Shown here piece by piece: positions 36,848-46,122 of a stretch of DNA of 64,000 bases (positions are counted from its first letter, which is position 1; each line of letters begins with the position of its first letter). The position numbers were made by a program, and so were the translations under genes. The stretch is from an uncultured Opitutaceae bacterium. Lineage in GTDB: Bacteria; Verrucomicrobiota; Verrucomicrobiia; Opitutales; Opitutaceae. The notes under the pieces are model-generated. The model was not told where the DNA came from, made no database searches, and was given only the letters and a program-made list of their open reading frames with translations. The stretch lies in contig CALFXL010000052.1 in assembly GCA_937958045.1 (NCBI GenBank), positions 50,821-114,820 of the forward strand, written 5' to 3'.

Positions 36848-38197
36848 TCAATCTCCACGTGGTTTGAGGTTGGAGCGAACCGGGCTCGCAGGCAGTGAAA
36901 ACGCCTCGACCGGATCCGGGCGCGCCGGATCGAAGCGCGGTGCATCCGCGGTCAACATCGACGCGAGCGGAAGTCCCGCTTCGCGAATGCCCGTCACCAC
37001 ACATTGCGCGAGCTGATAAGCGCCGTAGTTGTTGTGATGCGTGGCATCGCGTCCGTTGGCGCTAAATGCCAGCGGAGATTTCTCCGGACCGAGCGCTTCG
37101 TAGAGCGAAGCGCTCATCGCGTGCAGATCGATGAGCGCGACATTTTCTTCACGCGCGACCTGTCGCACCGCTTCCGGATAATCGCCGTGCGTGTTCTTGA
37201 TGCGCCCCTCCCCGTCGAAAACGCGGCGATGCATCGACGTGATCAACACCGGCGTGGCGCCGCGGCGGCGAGCCTCGGCGATGAAGACTTTCAGATACGC
37301 TTTGTACGTCGTGAACGGTTCGACGTACGTCTGCGGCCACTGCGACTTCGAATCGTTGTGACCGAACTGAATGAAAAGATAATCCCCCGGCTTCATCGCG
37401 CTGAGCAACTTGTCGAAACGCAGCGCCGTGATGAACGACTTCATGGTTTCGCCCGACTCCGCGTGATTGGCGATCGCCACCTTGTCGTTGAAAAAACGCG
37501 GCAGCATCTGTCCCCAACTCGCGCCCGGCTCGTACGGTTGATCGGTCACGGTCGAATCGCCCGCGAGAAAAACGGTGATCACGTCCGTCACCGGCTCGAT
37601 CTCGAGCGCACATACCGCCGGTCGTGCGCCGTTGAACTCGAGCGTGAGTTTGTCGTCCCAATGCAGCACGCCCTGCTCGCGCTCGTTGAGCACCACACGC
37701 GAACCACCTGGCGCGTTTTGCGGCGGAGGCGGCAGCGTCGAGTTGCGGACATTTACCATAAACGAGCGCGTCACGAATTCGCCCGGCTCCGTGCTCAGAT
37801 CTTCCACCATCAGGCGCCGCGACTCAGCCTTGATGGTCGTATTCGTTATTTCACTACGATCGCCAAGCGTGACCGTGACCCGATAATTTCCTTCGGGCAC
37901 CGCGATGGAGAAATAAAACGGCGCGTCGCCTGTGCAAAAATCTCCGCGCAACACATCCGCGCCGCCACGATCGACGCCGCCCACGACGGCCGCAGTGCCG
38001 AGATCGAAACCAAAACCACGCTCGGCGGAGAATACCGCGTCCGGCTTCACGGCCTGATAACCGGCTGCAACATCGCCCGGCCCAAAATCAAAACGCCAAG
38101 CCTGGCCGGCTGCCGACTGCGACGCCCCGCCGGTTTCACCAAAACCGGTCGAACGACCAAGCAAAACGACAATAAGGAGGACGTAAGAGAAACGCAT
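36848..38197 (-). CDS. Rhamnogalacturonan acetylesterase, CE12
   Basis: 449 residues. ATG 38197 gives a signal peptide (RFSYVLLIVVLLGRSTGFGE). Residues 30-190 form an N-terminal beta-sandwich (WRFDFGPGDVAAGYQAVKPD, FSIAVPEGNYRVTVTLGDRS) like the carbohydrate-binding module found on CE12 enzymes. The SGNH domain follows: FLAGDSTVTDQ with nucleophile Ser215, ANHAESGETMKSF, FIQFGHNDSK, and DATH with Asp384 and His387. CE12 enzymes such as YesT remove acetyl groups from rhamnogalacturonan I so that lyases and hydrolases can act. It is the first gene of the pectin operon; the 289-base gap upstream holds the control region and the terminator of the block before it. Confidence 0.94.
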   Translation of the reverse strand: MRFSYVLLIVVLLGRSTGFGETGGASQSAAGQAWRFDFGPGDVAAGYQAVKPDAVFSAERGFGFDLGTAAVVGGVDRGGADVLRGDFCTGDAPFYFSIAVPEGNYRVTVTLGDRSEITNTTIKAESRRLMVEDLSTEPGEFVTRSFMVNVRNSTLPPPPQNAPGGSRVVLNEREQGVLHWDDKLTLEFNGARPAVCALEIEPVTDVITVFLAGDSTVTDQPYEPGASWGQMLPRFFNDKVAIANHAESGETMKSFITALRFDKLLSAMKPGDYLFIQFGHNDSKSQWPQTYVEPFTTYKAYLKVFIAEARRRGATPVLITSMHRRVFDGEGRIKNTHGDYPEAVRQVAREENVALIDLHAMSASLYEALGPEKSPLAFSANGRDATHHNNYGAYQLAQCVVTGIREAGLPLASMLTADAPRFDPARPDPVEAFSLPASPVRSNLKPRGD

Positions 38198-38240
38198 GGC
38201 GGGGTTGCTACGATTGACGCTTACCACACCTAAAAGGGAA

Positions 38241-38300
38241 CGGGGAAACATTCCGCCAAAACCGGGGAAAGGATCGTACAGTTAGATCAGGACGATCCGC
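38241..38300 (-). promoter_or_regulatory. Candidate operator region of the pectin operon
   Basis: Upstream of the CE12 gene, CGGGGAAA occurs twice (38241-38248 and 38263-38270), 22 bases apart, that is on the same face of the helix. Next to it an inverted repeat GGATCGT ... ACGATCC spans about 38270-38300 with a 14-base spacer. Direct repeats two helical turns apart are typical of AraC-family sites, and wide inverted repeats of other dimeric regulators. No regulator gene is in the window and no convincing -35/-10 pair was found, so this is a lead only. Confidence 0.25.
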
Positions 38301-38428
38301 CACCCTGGGGAAGGACGTGTCGTTTGTGACTAAAAAAACAGAGGCCTCCGTGACGTCGTCGACTTTGTCGAAAAGCGACTTTGCGCCACCCGCCGCCCGA
38401 TCACGTCCTCGCGCATCGTGAGATGCGC

Positions 38429-38467
38429 AAAAAGCCGCACGCTGTATTCAACCAAGGAATACAGCGT
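38429..38467 (-). terminator. Intrinsic terminator of the uxuA-GH43-SDR block
   Basis: Reading on the minus strand, 19 bases after the SDR stop, a perfect 11-bp stem (ACGCTGTATTC / GAATACAGCGT) with a 7-base loop is followed by GCGGC and TTTTT. A second palindrome, GCGCATC GTGA GATGCGC, lies immediately beyond at 38411-38428. This marks the end of the mannonate dehydratase block, so the pectin operon downstream needs its own promoter. Confidence 0.8.
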
Positions 38468-38486
38468 CATGCCAGTTCGCGGAGCG

Positions 38487-39254
38487 TTAGAAACCTACGC
38501 TCGCACCGCCATCGACCGGCAGCGTGACCGCGGTGACAAATTTCGCCGCGGGCGATGCGAGATACACCGCCGCCCACGCGATGTCTTCCGGCGCGCCGAG
38601 CTTCGCCATCGGCGTGCGACCGATGATCTTCGCTTTGCGCGCCGGATCGCCTTCGAGGGCTTTGCGCGACATGTCGGTTTCGATCCAGCCCGGCGCGATC
38701 GCGTTCACGCGGATGCCATGCGCGGAGAGCTCCGTCGCATAACCTTTCACCATGCCGACCATCGCGGTCTTGGCGGCGGTATAGGCGATCACCAACGGGA
38801 TGCCGAAAAGCGAAGCCATCGATGCAGTGAACAAAATCGTGCCGTGCTTTCGCTCGATCATGCCCGGCGCCACCGCACGCGTGAGCGCATGCGCACCGAC
38901 GATGTGTGTCATGAGCACTTTTTGAAATTCCTCGGGCGTCGTTTCGACGGCAGGCTTTTTTAAGTGAATGCCTGCGTTGTTCACGAGGCAGGTCACGGGA
39001 CCGACCGTGCGCGCGGCCTCGGCGATCAACGCTTCCGCTTTGTCCACCTGCGTGACGTCGTGCACGAGATAGCTCGCGGTCTCCCCGAGTTCTTTCACCG
39101 CCGCTTGAAGTTCCGCCTCGCGGCGTCCCACGAGGATCACACGCGCGCCAGCCGCAACCATGCCGCGAGCAATGGCGAGACCGATGCCGGTGCCTCCGCC
39201 TGTGATGAGCGCGATTTCACCGCGCAGCGAAAAAACTTCGGGAAACGTATTCAT
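38487..39254 (-). CDS. SDR-family oxidoreductase, candidate fructuronate reductase or KduD
   Basis: 255 residues, a classical short-chain dehydrogenase without a signal peptide. The cofactor motif GGGTGIG is at 19-25, NNAG at 92-95, and the catalytic triad Ser145, Tyr158, Lys162 (YTAAK). GRRE at the second strand end suggests NADP(H). Its position 20 bases after GH43, in the same block as uxuA, suggests uronate metabolism. Bacillus uses an SDR-type enzyme as D-mannonate oxidoreductase beside UxuA, and KduD (2-dehydro-3-deoxygluconate dehydrogenase) is another SDR in pectin pathways. Sequence alone does not decide between them. Confidence 0.88.
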   Translation of the reverse strand: MNTFPEVFSLRGEIALITGGGTGIGLAIARGMVAAGARVILVGRREAELQAAVKELGETASYLVHDVTQVDKAEALIAEAARTVGPVTCLVNNAGIHLKKPAVETTPEEFQKVLMTHIVGAHALTRAVAPGMIERKHGTILFTASMASLFGIPLVIAYTAAKTAMVGMVKGYATELSAHGIRVNAIAPGWIETDMSRKALEGDPARKAKIIGRTPMAKLGAPEDIAWAAVYLASPAAKFVTAVTLPVDGGASVGF

Positions 39255-39274
39255 GCGGTTGAAAAAAGATCAGA

Positions 39275-41320
39275 TCAGGGCTCACGCACAACCCAATCAA
39301 AACACGAACCATCATCACGCGACGGCGACGGTCCGGGATGATCGGCCGACAAAGCACCTGACTCCGGATGAATGCGCAGATGCCGATGCGTCGCCAGCGA
39401 GAGCAAAATCAGGTCGCCGTAAAGACTCTCGGTCCATTGAAAATCCGTGCCCGCGCCTGGCTCGACCTTTTCGAGCGAAACGCCTTTACGATCACCCGCA
39501 CGAGCTACGACGTAACGTCCATCTTTCGAGCGCAGCGCCACTCGTCCCATGCCGCGGTCGATCACGGAAAACTCCGCCGCTTCCTTCGATGACACCGACG
39601 ACAATACTCCGGCTTTCACACCCAGCGCGACGCCGCGACCGCGGGCTTCCAGCGTGATCTTTCGTCCAAGTGGAATCGGTCTCATCAACCCTCGCGGGTT
39701 GGGTTCTTCGACGATGAACCGATTAAAATCCGCCGCGCCACCGAGGACGCCCGCCGTGTTGTAGTTAAAAAGTGAATACCGAATGCCCTGGAAGGTTTTC
39801 AGTTGAAACACCATCGTGAACGGTCCGCCGATCGGCCGAAATGCTTTGCCATCGGTGCTGTAGCTGAAGGTCGCGATCTCGGTGAGGAAATCGCAATCGG
39901 CCCGCAGCCAGACGCGTTTGCCCTCCAGCGGCGCGCGCGCAGTTTCGCCGGTGAGTTCGTCGAATTGCTCAAGCACCAGCGTCTTCCCCTCATGGCGCAC
40001 ACCGAGCCACGCATAAGGCCGATTGAGCAAGGCGAGCCCGGCCACGTCGCCCGCGCGGAGTTGGCTCGCATCGAGCTCCACGATCGGCGACGAACGCGGT
40101 CCGATCGCGCGCTGCGTAAGCGTGTTTCGCGCGTGCCAAAAATCCGGCGCGGGCAGCGCATGAAGTCGTAGATGGCCGGGGCGCTCCGTCAGCGACCAGC
40201 GCGTGTCGTCGGGGAGATGATTCCATTGCCACACATTGGCGAGCTGCGGTCCCGAGAAATCGTCGCTGCGTTGATACGGCGCGGTGGGCGCCGACGGATG
40301 ATGCGTCTCGGGCTTCACCCATGTGCGCGGCGAGCGTCTCAGATTTCCGGATACACCGAAATATGGCCAGCCGTCCTTCCAGGTGACGGGCGACAATCCG
40401 GTGAGGCGTCCGAGCGAATTAAAATCCATCATCGAAAAGCCCCACCATTCGCCCGTGGGTGTTTGCACGATGCCGCCTTGATGCAGCGACATGCGTCCGC
40501 GCGGTTCGGTGTTGCCCGCCTCGATATGAAACGGCGGACCGCTGTTTCCGCGCAGCCGGTTTCCTTCGGCGAGCCCCCAATCTTCGTCGATGCTCACCGC
40601 TTCGTTGACCTCCCAAGGTCCGTCCAGGCTCGTGGCACGCGCGCACGCGAGTCGCATCGAGCCCATGTACCACGCGCTGGTGATGTAATAAACGCCGTCG
40701 ATTTTATAGAAATGCGCGCCCTCGCCCATGCCCGCGGATTCTTCGATGATCACGCGCTCGGAGCCGGGCACGATGTCGGTGAGGTCGTCGTTGAGCTGCG
40801 CGAGCCGGATGTTGCGATAGCCCCACACGACCCAGGCTTTACCGTCGTCGTCGAACAACACCGACAGATCGTGCAGCGAGCATTTCATCGGCGTGCGCGT
40901 CCACGGACCGGCGGGATTTTTTGCGGTGAAACGCTGTGTCGTGTGACGGTTGATGTTGGTGAAAATATAAAACGTCCCGTCGTGATAACGAAAGCTCGGC
41001 GCCCAGATGCCCTGACCGTAGATGTTTTTCCCGTCTTCGAGGCGGAACTCAGGTCCGAGATCGAGCCGGTCAAACGCGTAGCCGACCAACCGCCAATTCA
41101 CGAGATCGCGCGAGTGCAGAATCGGCAGACCCGGCATCGTGTGCATTGTCGTGCCGGTGAGATAATAATCATCGCCGACACGAATCAGATCGGGGTCCGA
41201 AAACTCCTCGTAGAAGAGCGGATTCGTAAATGTGCCGTCGCCGTTGTCAGCCGTCCATGTGGCGGCACTCAAACGAACAACAACCAGAACCATCAACCAA
41301 CTGAGAACGAGCGATCGCAT
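39275..41320 (-). CDS. GH43 arabinofuranosidase/xylosidase with extra C-terminal trefoil-like domain
   Basis: 681 residues with a signal peptide ending near RLSAA (ATG 41320). The propeller starts FTNPLFYEEFSDPDLIRVGD, with probable base Asp42, a second Asp in SLHDLSVLFDDDGK and the acid Glu in GMGEGAHFYKIDG. A C-terminal beta-sandwich (DDFSGPQLANVWQWNHLPDD ... LLNRPYAWLGVRHEGKTL) is as in GH43 subfamily 12-like enzymes that act on arabinoxylan. The last 140 residues add a third domain (RVALRSKDGRYVVARAGDRK, LLSLATHRHLRIHPESGAL) resembling a fascin/beta-trefoil module, possibly carbohydrate-binding. It starts 2 bases after the uxuA stop. Confidence 0.9.
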   Translation of the reverse strand: MRSLVLSWLMVLVVVRLSAATWTADNGDGTFTNPLFYEEFSDPDLIRVGDDYYLTGTTMHTMPGLPILHSRDLVNWRLVGYAFDRLDLGPEFRLEDGKNIYGQGIWAPSFRYHDGTFYIFTNINRHTTQRFTAKNPAGPWTRTPMKCSLHDLSVLFDDDGKAWVVWGYRNIRLAQLNDDLTDIVPGSERVIIEESAGMGEGAHFYKIDGVYYITSAWYMGSMRLACARATSLDGPWEVNEAVSIDEDWGLAEGNRLRGNSGPPFHIEAGNTEPRGRMSLHQGGIVQTPTGEWWGFSMMDFNSLGRLTGLSPVTWKDGWPYFGVSGNLRRSPRTWVKPETHHPSAPTAPYQRSDDFSGPQLANVWQWNHLPDDTRWSLTERPGHLRLHALPAPDFWHARNTLTQRAIGPRSSPIVELDASQLRAGDVAGLALLNRPYAWLGVRHEGKTLVLEQFDELTGETARAPLEGKRVWLRADCDFLTEIATFSYSTDGKAFRPIGGPFTMVFQLKTFQGIRYSLFNYNTAGVLGGAADFNRFIVEEPNPRGLMRPIPLGRKITLEARGRGVALGVKAGVLSSVSSKEAAEFSVIDRGMGRVALRSKDGRYVVARAGDRKGVSLEKVEPGAGTDFQWTESLYGDLILLSLATHRHLRIHPESGALSADHPGPSPSRDDGSCFDWVVREP

Positions 41321-41322
41321 GT

Positions 41323-42402
41323 TCAGCGTTTTTCGAGCGATTGAATGCCCGCCTTCAGATAACCGAGCGCGAACGCCATGCCCGCGTGCCACGGCGCCGC
41401 ACAACTCATCTGCGGCGCATGATCGGGAATGATCACGCCTTCGAATTGATTCTTTTTCAGAATCGCCAACACGCGCAGCACATCGACTTCGCCGTCATCG
41501 ATGAAGGTCTCTTTGTAGTGCGGCACTTTATCGCGCACATTGCGGAGATGGATGTAGCCGATGCGTTGCTGGCGGCTGTAGTGATCGACCGTTTCGTAAA
41601 TGTCGCCTTCGGTCATTTCGGCGAGCGAACCGACGCAAAACTCCAGCTGGTTCGCCGGGCTCGGATTCAGGTCGATCGCTTTTTGATAAAGATGCGGTTG
41701 ATAAACCAAGCGCGGCTGTCCGCGAATAAACGGCATAGGCGGATCGTCGGGATGCAACGCCATGCGCACGCCCGCGGCTTCGGCCACAGGCATGATTTCG
41801 TCGAGGAAACGGCGGAAGCGGTCCCAGAGTTGTTCATGCGTCGCCGACGGAATCGTTCCCGTATCGCGTGTCGGTGCCTTCGGATCGGTGACCATGTTCC
41901 ACACCAGACCATTCGGCATCGGCAAATCGTAAGGACCTTCCATGCCGACGGCGGGTGCGCCACCGCGCGCATACGGGCCTTTCGTACGACCGGCGACGCC
42001 AGCGATCGAAAAGTTGTATCCCATGATGGGAATGCCCGCCTCGCCCACGCGACGCACAATCGTCTTCACGTTTTCGATGTGCTGCGCGCGTTTCGGACCA
42101 TCGATCAAAATATCGCCCCAATGCGCGGGATCGAAATTTTCGATTGCCTCGAGCGTGAGTCCCGCAGCTTCGACATCGCGACGGATCGCGACGAGTTCGT
42201 CGACTGTCCAGAGCTTGTCCGGATCGCCCGCCAAGCCCCATCCCCAGTCGGTGCCCGTGGGTTGATCGTCGGGACCGACGTGCGCGCCCCCGCGGAAATA
42301 ATCCACCAGATGCGCGACGATGTGGGTCGCTCCGGCCTGTTTCGCGAAAGCGAAATTCTCAGGCGTGAGCATGTGCCGGTACAAACCGAGTCCGAGTTTC
42401 AT
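41323..42402 (-). CDS. uxuA: Mannonate dehydratase
   Basis: 359 residues, cytoplasmic, the normal UxuA length. Family segments are LGLGLYRHMLTPENFAFAKQ, IENFDPAHWGDILIDGPKR, GIPIMGYNFSIAGVAGR, ALHPDDPPMPFIRGQPRL, EFCVGSLAEM, IGYIHLRNVRDKVPHYKETF and a C-terminal PDHAPQM. It dehydrates D-mannonate to 2-keto-3-deoxygluconate, the shared intermediate of glucuronate and galacturonate catabolism. The glucuronate released by the GH115 gene just upstream would feed this step. No uxaC or KDG kinase is in the window. Confidence 0.95.
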   Translation of the reverse strand: MKLGLGLYRHMLTPENFAFAKQAGATHIVAHLVDYFRGGAHVGPDDQPTGTDWGWGLAGDPDKLWTVDELVAIRRDVEAAGLTLEAIENFDPAHWGDILIDGPKRAQHIENVKTIVRRVGEAGIPIMGYNFSIAGVAGRTKGPYARGGAPAVGMEGPYDLPMPNGLVWNMVTDPKAPTRDTGTIPSATHEQLWDRFRRFLDEIMPVAEAAGVRMALHPDDPPMPFIRGQPRLVYQPHLYQKAIDLNPSPANQLEFCVGSLAEMTEGDIYETVDHYSRQQRIGYIHLRNVRDKVPHYKETFIDDGEVDVLRVLAILKKNQFEGVIIPDHAPQMSCAAPWHAGMAFALGYLKAGIQSLEKR

Positions 42403-42523
42403 GGAAGAAGAAAAATGGGATAAGCCGCGGCGCCGCGCCTGACATCAGCCGATTCGGTCCAACAGTAAACCGACGGGCTGACGCACGCGCAAAGCGCGAG
42501 CCCGATTAAAGAGGACTATGCTC

Positions 42524-45500
42524 TCATCGTTTCGCGCTCGGATCTCCGGTGGGCGGCGGAGCTTCATCGGTTTTCGCGGGCGGGCCGAGCAATTCGGTCA
42601 GCAGCGGCTTCAGATTTTTTGCCCATATCTCATATCCCTTCAGAGACAGGTGCAGTTTATCGACCGCGACGCCGTCGAAGAGATTTCCCTGCCGATCCGC
42701 AAGCTGGTCGTTGATGTTGAGAAAACGCACCGACTTTCCGTCGGCGAACTTTGCGATGCGTTCATTGACGGCGTTGATCGCAGCATTCGCGTGCGGGCTG
42801 TCGTTGCGCGGGAAAACCGCCATCAAGACGATCGTCGCACGCGGCGCCTTGGCCTTGCAGACCGCGATGATCGCTTCGATGCCTTTCACCGTTTGCTCCA
42901 CGATGTCGGCCGCGGGTTTCTGTCCGATGTCATTCGTGCCGGCGAGCAACACGATCACCTTCGGATCAACGCCATCGAGTTCGCCGTGAGTGATGCGCCA
43001 AAGAATGTTCTTCGTCGTATCGCCGCCCCAGCCGAAGTTGGCCGCGTTCCAGCCGTGGAAACTTTGCTTCCAATGCGCGAGAAAATCGGGGTAATCCGTC
43101 GCGCCCCAACGCCGTGTGATCGAGTCGCCCAGGAAATACGTATCGACGCGACCACTACGCGCCTTCTGCAGCAACTGCTCATGCGCGAGCCGGGAGTTCG
43201 CATCGTTTCTCGGTCGCGCGAGTCGTGTCGCTTGATTGAAAAGCGGACTTTCGGGAGGACCGAGATAACTTGGCTTCACTCCACCGAGATCGATCACGAT
43301 CCGCTCGAGAACTACACCCGACGTGACCATCCAATATTTCAACACATGGCGTCCGGGCTTTTCGACGCGGTGACGCGTGGTCACGCGACGAACGCTATCG
43401 GAGACCGCACGCTCCCAATCGCGCGGCGTCGTTTCCGTGCCAAGACGAACAATCTGCGGGTTTTCGTCGTCAACCGACGCCGCAAAACTCAGCGGCCGCC
43501 CCGGCAGGAAATCCAACGAAGGCGCGAAATGCCACTCGACGGCGATCTCGCCCGTCGTTTCCAGGCAGACATCGTATTCAAGTTTTGGAGACAAACCGCC
43601 CGGCGCGCGTGGCGCAGCATCCACCGGCTCCGGCATCACGGCGCCCAGCGTGCGACCGAAGTTCGGCAGCAACTTCCAACTCACTTCGTCGTCGCCATTC
43701 GCGCGTGAGAAATTCGGCGCGTCGATCGCGATGTGCCGATCAATCTCCACAAATCCTTCCGGGACGTTGTTGTCGCGCTTGGCGACGGGCACGTCCACGT
43801 GCAGCGTCCTGCCCTGCTTCGGTTTCACCGTGATGCGCGCTGTATGATCGCCCATGGGCACCGCGTCCCAGTCGGCGCTTACTTCCACGCGCACATCAGG
43901 TCCGACTTCGCCCTGCGCAGGCGTGACGTGAAGCCAGGGTTGACTGACTTCGATGGAGAACGCCACCGGTGCATCGCCACGGTTAAAGATTTCGAGCCAG
44001 CGCGTTTTGTTCGGAGTGAACGAGTGGAGCAGCGGTAATTTCGCCACTGCGCTCACTGGATAATCGCCCGGACGCGCCGCCAAATCGCCTTCGACGGCGA
44101 GCGCCAAACGCCCCGGCTGACCGGCATGCACTTCCGTGACCGCCGGCATGATGTTCGCCGCCGGCTGCTGCCAGATCGTATAGCCGATGTGGACCTGATC
44201 CATCATGTGCCGCCACTTGCCCTCGAGCATCTCGTCCCATCGACGAGTCAGCTCGGCATCGCGCGCAAAAAGCTCACGCACATACTGCGCCTGCTTGTTC
44301 GCCGACGTCCGCCCCTGGCTCGCGTAAAGCCGGTTCAATCCTGCGGCGATCAGCATCTCGTTTAGATTCGCGCAGGCCTCGATCGGATGACGTACCAATT
44401 GGAGAAACGCCGCGCGCGCTTCCTCCGGCAACATGGTATCCAGTTTCTGGGTACGCGCTACGAGATCGCTCCATTCGGCTGGCACACGCTCCGCCTCGCG
44501 ATAATTCACCAGCGAAAACGTATCCGGCGCGAGCAGCTCCGGCGTGCGCCGGCGGTTGAGCTTCGTGTATCCAGAAATCAATGACGCCACTTCCGCTGCG
44601 TGTTCCTCGCCAAACTCCCGAGCCGCCCACGCATGTGCATACACGCCCAGCCGTTCGTACGGCCAGCGCGCGGGATTCCATGCGTACGTCAGGAAAAATT
44701 CGATCGGGAACTCCATCGGTTTCAGGTCACCGACATTCACGATCCAGATTCGCGTCGCTTCGTGCCGCCAAGCGAGATGCATCTGCTCCCATATTTTGGT
44801 GATCGGCGTGACGTTGATCCACTTGTAGCTTCGCGGGCCTCCGACGTAGTCGAAATGGTAATACACGCCCGCGCCACCCGGACGTTTCCGTTCCTCAAGC
44901 GTCGGCAGACGGCGGATGTTTCCCCAATTATCGTCGCACCAAAGCAAGGTCACGTCGTCGGGTACGCGCATGCCCCGCTCGTAGTACTCCTGCACTTCCT
45001 TGTAGAGCGCCCAAAGCTGCGGCACTTGCGTCGGATCCGGATTCACCTCCGCCGCGATAATCGCGCGCTGATCGGCCACGATTTTTTCGAGAAGCGCGAC
45101 ATTCGCTTCCTCCGACATCGGTTCGTCGCCATCGCCACGCATGCCGAGCGTCACGATGCTCTCAAACGCACAATTCCGCCGGACACCTTCAGCCCAGAAG
45201 TTTTTCAACACCTCTTCGTTGCGCGCGTAATCCCAGGGCCCGCGTCCATGCATCGACCATTCCTTGTGTGCGCGGATCATCGGCTCGTGATGCGAAGTGC
45301 CCATGACGATGCCATACTCGTCCGCTAGTCGCGCGTTGTCGGGATCGTCCTCGTTAAACGCGTTGTTCCACATCGCCGGCCAGAGGTAGTTCGCGCGCAG
45401 GCGTAGCAAGAGTTCGAATACATGCCGGTAGAACGCGCTGTTGAGTCCACCGAATTTCTTGTGAGCCCATCCGGTGAGCGCGGGCGCTTCATCGTTCAGA

Positions 45501-46111
45501 AAAATGCCGCGGTATTTCACCACCGGTTCGCCGGAAAAAAACCGACCGGTCTTCAGACGGATTTCGTGCCGCTGCCTCACCGGTACATCGGCCCACCAAT
45601 ACCAAGGCGATACACCGATCTGCTGCGACACTTCGTAGATACCATAGATCGTGCCGCGCTTGTCGCTGCCGGCGATCACCAGCGCGCGCGCGATTCCCGG
45701 CAGCGGCGCGTCGATAGTCTCGATGATAAACGATTCCCATTCTCCGCGGATATCGCCGACATCGAGTTTTCCTCGCGCGACAAGATCGTCGATGAGCGTG
45801 CTGCGGCCGACGGTTCCCACGATGATCGCGGTCTGGCCGCTTGGCTTATCCTGATCGGCGAATGTCGGCTTCACCCCGCTCACGCGCTCGATATCTGCCT
45901 GCAAGTCGCGCGCTGCACGCAGCACGCCCGGCCAGTCGTTCGACGCCGCATGGATCGGCGCGGCGTTTCCTTTTTCGACGAGCGCAAAGGCCGACGCGTC
46001 CGTCGCGTCCGCGATGATCGATTCCATCAGCAACGATCGCGCGGGCTCCGCAAGAAGCGCGCCGCTCACAATTGAAAACAATAAAACTCCAACAATCCGC
46101 AGCATCGTCAT
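42524..46111 (-). CDS. GH115 alpha-glucuronidase fused to an SGNH esterase
   Basis: 1195 residues with a signal peptide ending near GALLA/EP. Residues about 30-945 are GH115: IIVGTVGRSTLIDDLV, GIARALVIAGSDKRGTIYGI, YEVSQQIGVSPWYWWADVPV, KYRGIFLNDEAPALTGWAHK, LRLRANYLWPAMWNNAFNED, TLGMRGDGDEPMS, VTLLWCDDNWGNIRRLP and C-terminal sandwiches. After a short linker, residues 965-1180 form an SGNH/GDSL esterase with YFLGDSITRRWG (Ser997), GGDTTKN, LLAGTNDIG and DKLH (Asp1151, His1154). GH115 removes (4-O-methyl)glucuronic acid from xylan or arabinogalactan. The fused esterase probably removes acetyl groups, giving one enzyme for two neighbouring decorations. The GH2 gene ends 11 bases before its start. 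Confidence 0.93.
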   Translation of the reverse strand: MTMLRIVGVLLFSIVSGALLAEPARSLLMESIIADATDASAFALVEKGNAAPIHAASNDWPGVLRAARDLQADIERVSGVKPTFADQDKPSGQTAIIVGTVGRSTLIDDLVARGKLDVGDIRGEWESFIIETIDAPLPGIARALVIAGSDKRGTIYGIYEVSQQIGVSPWYWWADVPVRQRHEIRLKTGRFFSGEPVVKYRGIFLNDEAPALTGWAHKKFGGLNSAFYRHVFELLLRLRANYLWPAMWNNAFNEDDPDNARLADEYGIVMGTSHHEPMIRAHKEWSMHGRGPWDYARNEEVLKNFWAEGVRRNCAFESIVTLGMRGDGDEPMSEEANVALLEKIVADQRAIIAAEVNPDPTQVPQLWALYKEVQEYYERGMRVPDDVTLLWCDDNWGNIRRLPTLEERKRPGGAGVYYHFDYVGGPRSYKWINVTPITKIWEQMHLAWRHEATRIWIVNVGDLKPMEFPIEFFLTYAWNPARWPYERLGVYAHAWAAREFGEEHAAEVASLISGYTKLNRRRTPELLAPDTFSLVNYREAERVPAEWSDLVARTQKLDTMLPEEARAAFLQLVRHPIEACANLNEMLIAAGLNRLYASQGRTSANKQAQYVRELFARDAELTRRWDEMLEGKWRHMMDQVHIGYTIWQQPAANIMPAVTEVHAGQPGRLALAVEGDLAARPGDYPVSAVAKLPLLHSFTPNKTRWLEIFNRGDAPVAFSIEVSQPWLHVTPAQGEVGPDVRVEVSADWDAVPMGDHTARITVKPKQGRTLHVDVPVAKRDNNVPEGFVEIDRHIAIDAPNFSRANGDDEVSWKLLPNFGRTLGAVMPEPVDAAPRAPGGLSPKLEYDVCLETTGEIAVEWHFAPSLDFLPGRPLSFAASVDDENPQIVRLGTETTPRDWERAVSDSVRRVTTRHRVEKPGRHVLKYWMVTSGVVLERIVIDLGGVKPSYLGPPESPLFNQATRLARPRNDANSRLAHEQLLQKARSGRVDTYFLGDSITRRWGATDYPDFLAHWKQSFHGWNAANFGWGGDTTKNILWRITHGELDGVDPKVIVLLAGTNDIGQKPAADIVEQTVKGIEAIIAVCKAKAPRATIVLMAVFPRNDSPHANAAINAVNERIAKFADGKSVRFLNINDQLADRQGNLFDGVAVDKLHLSLKGYEIWAKNLKPLLTELLGPPAKTDEAPPPTGDPSAKR

Positions 46112-46122
46112 AGTCAGGGCGT

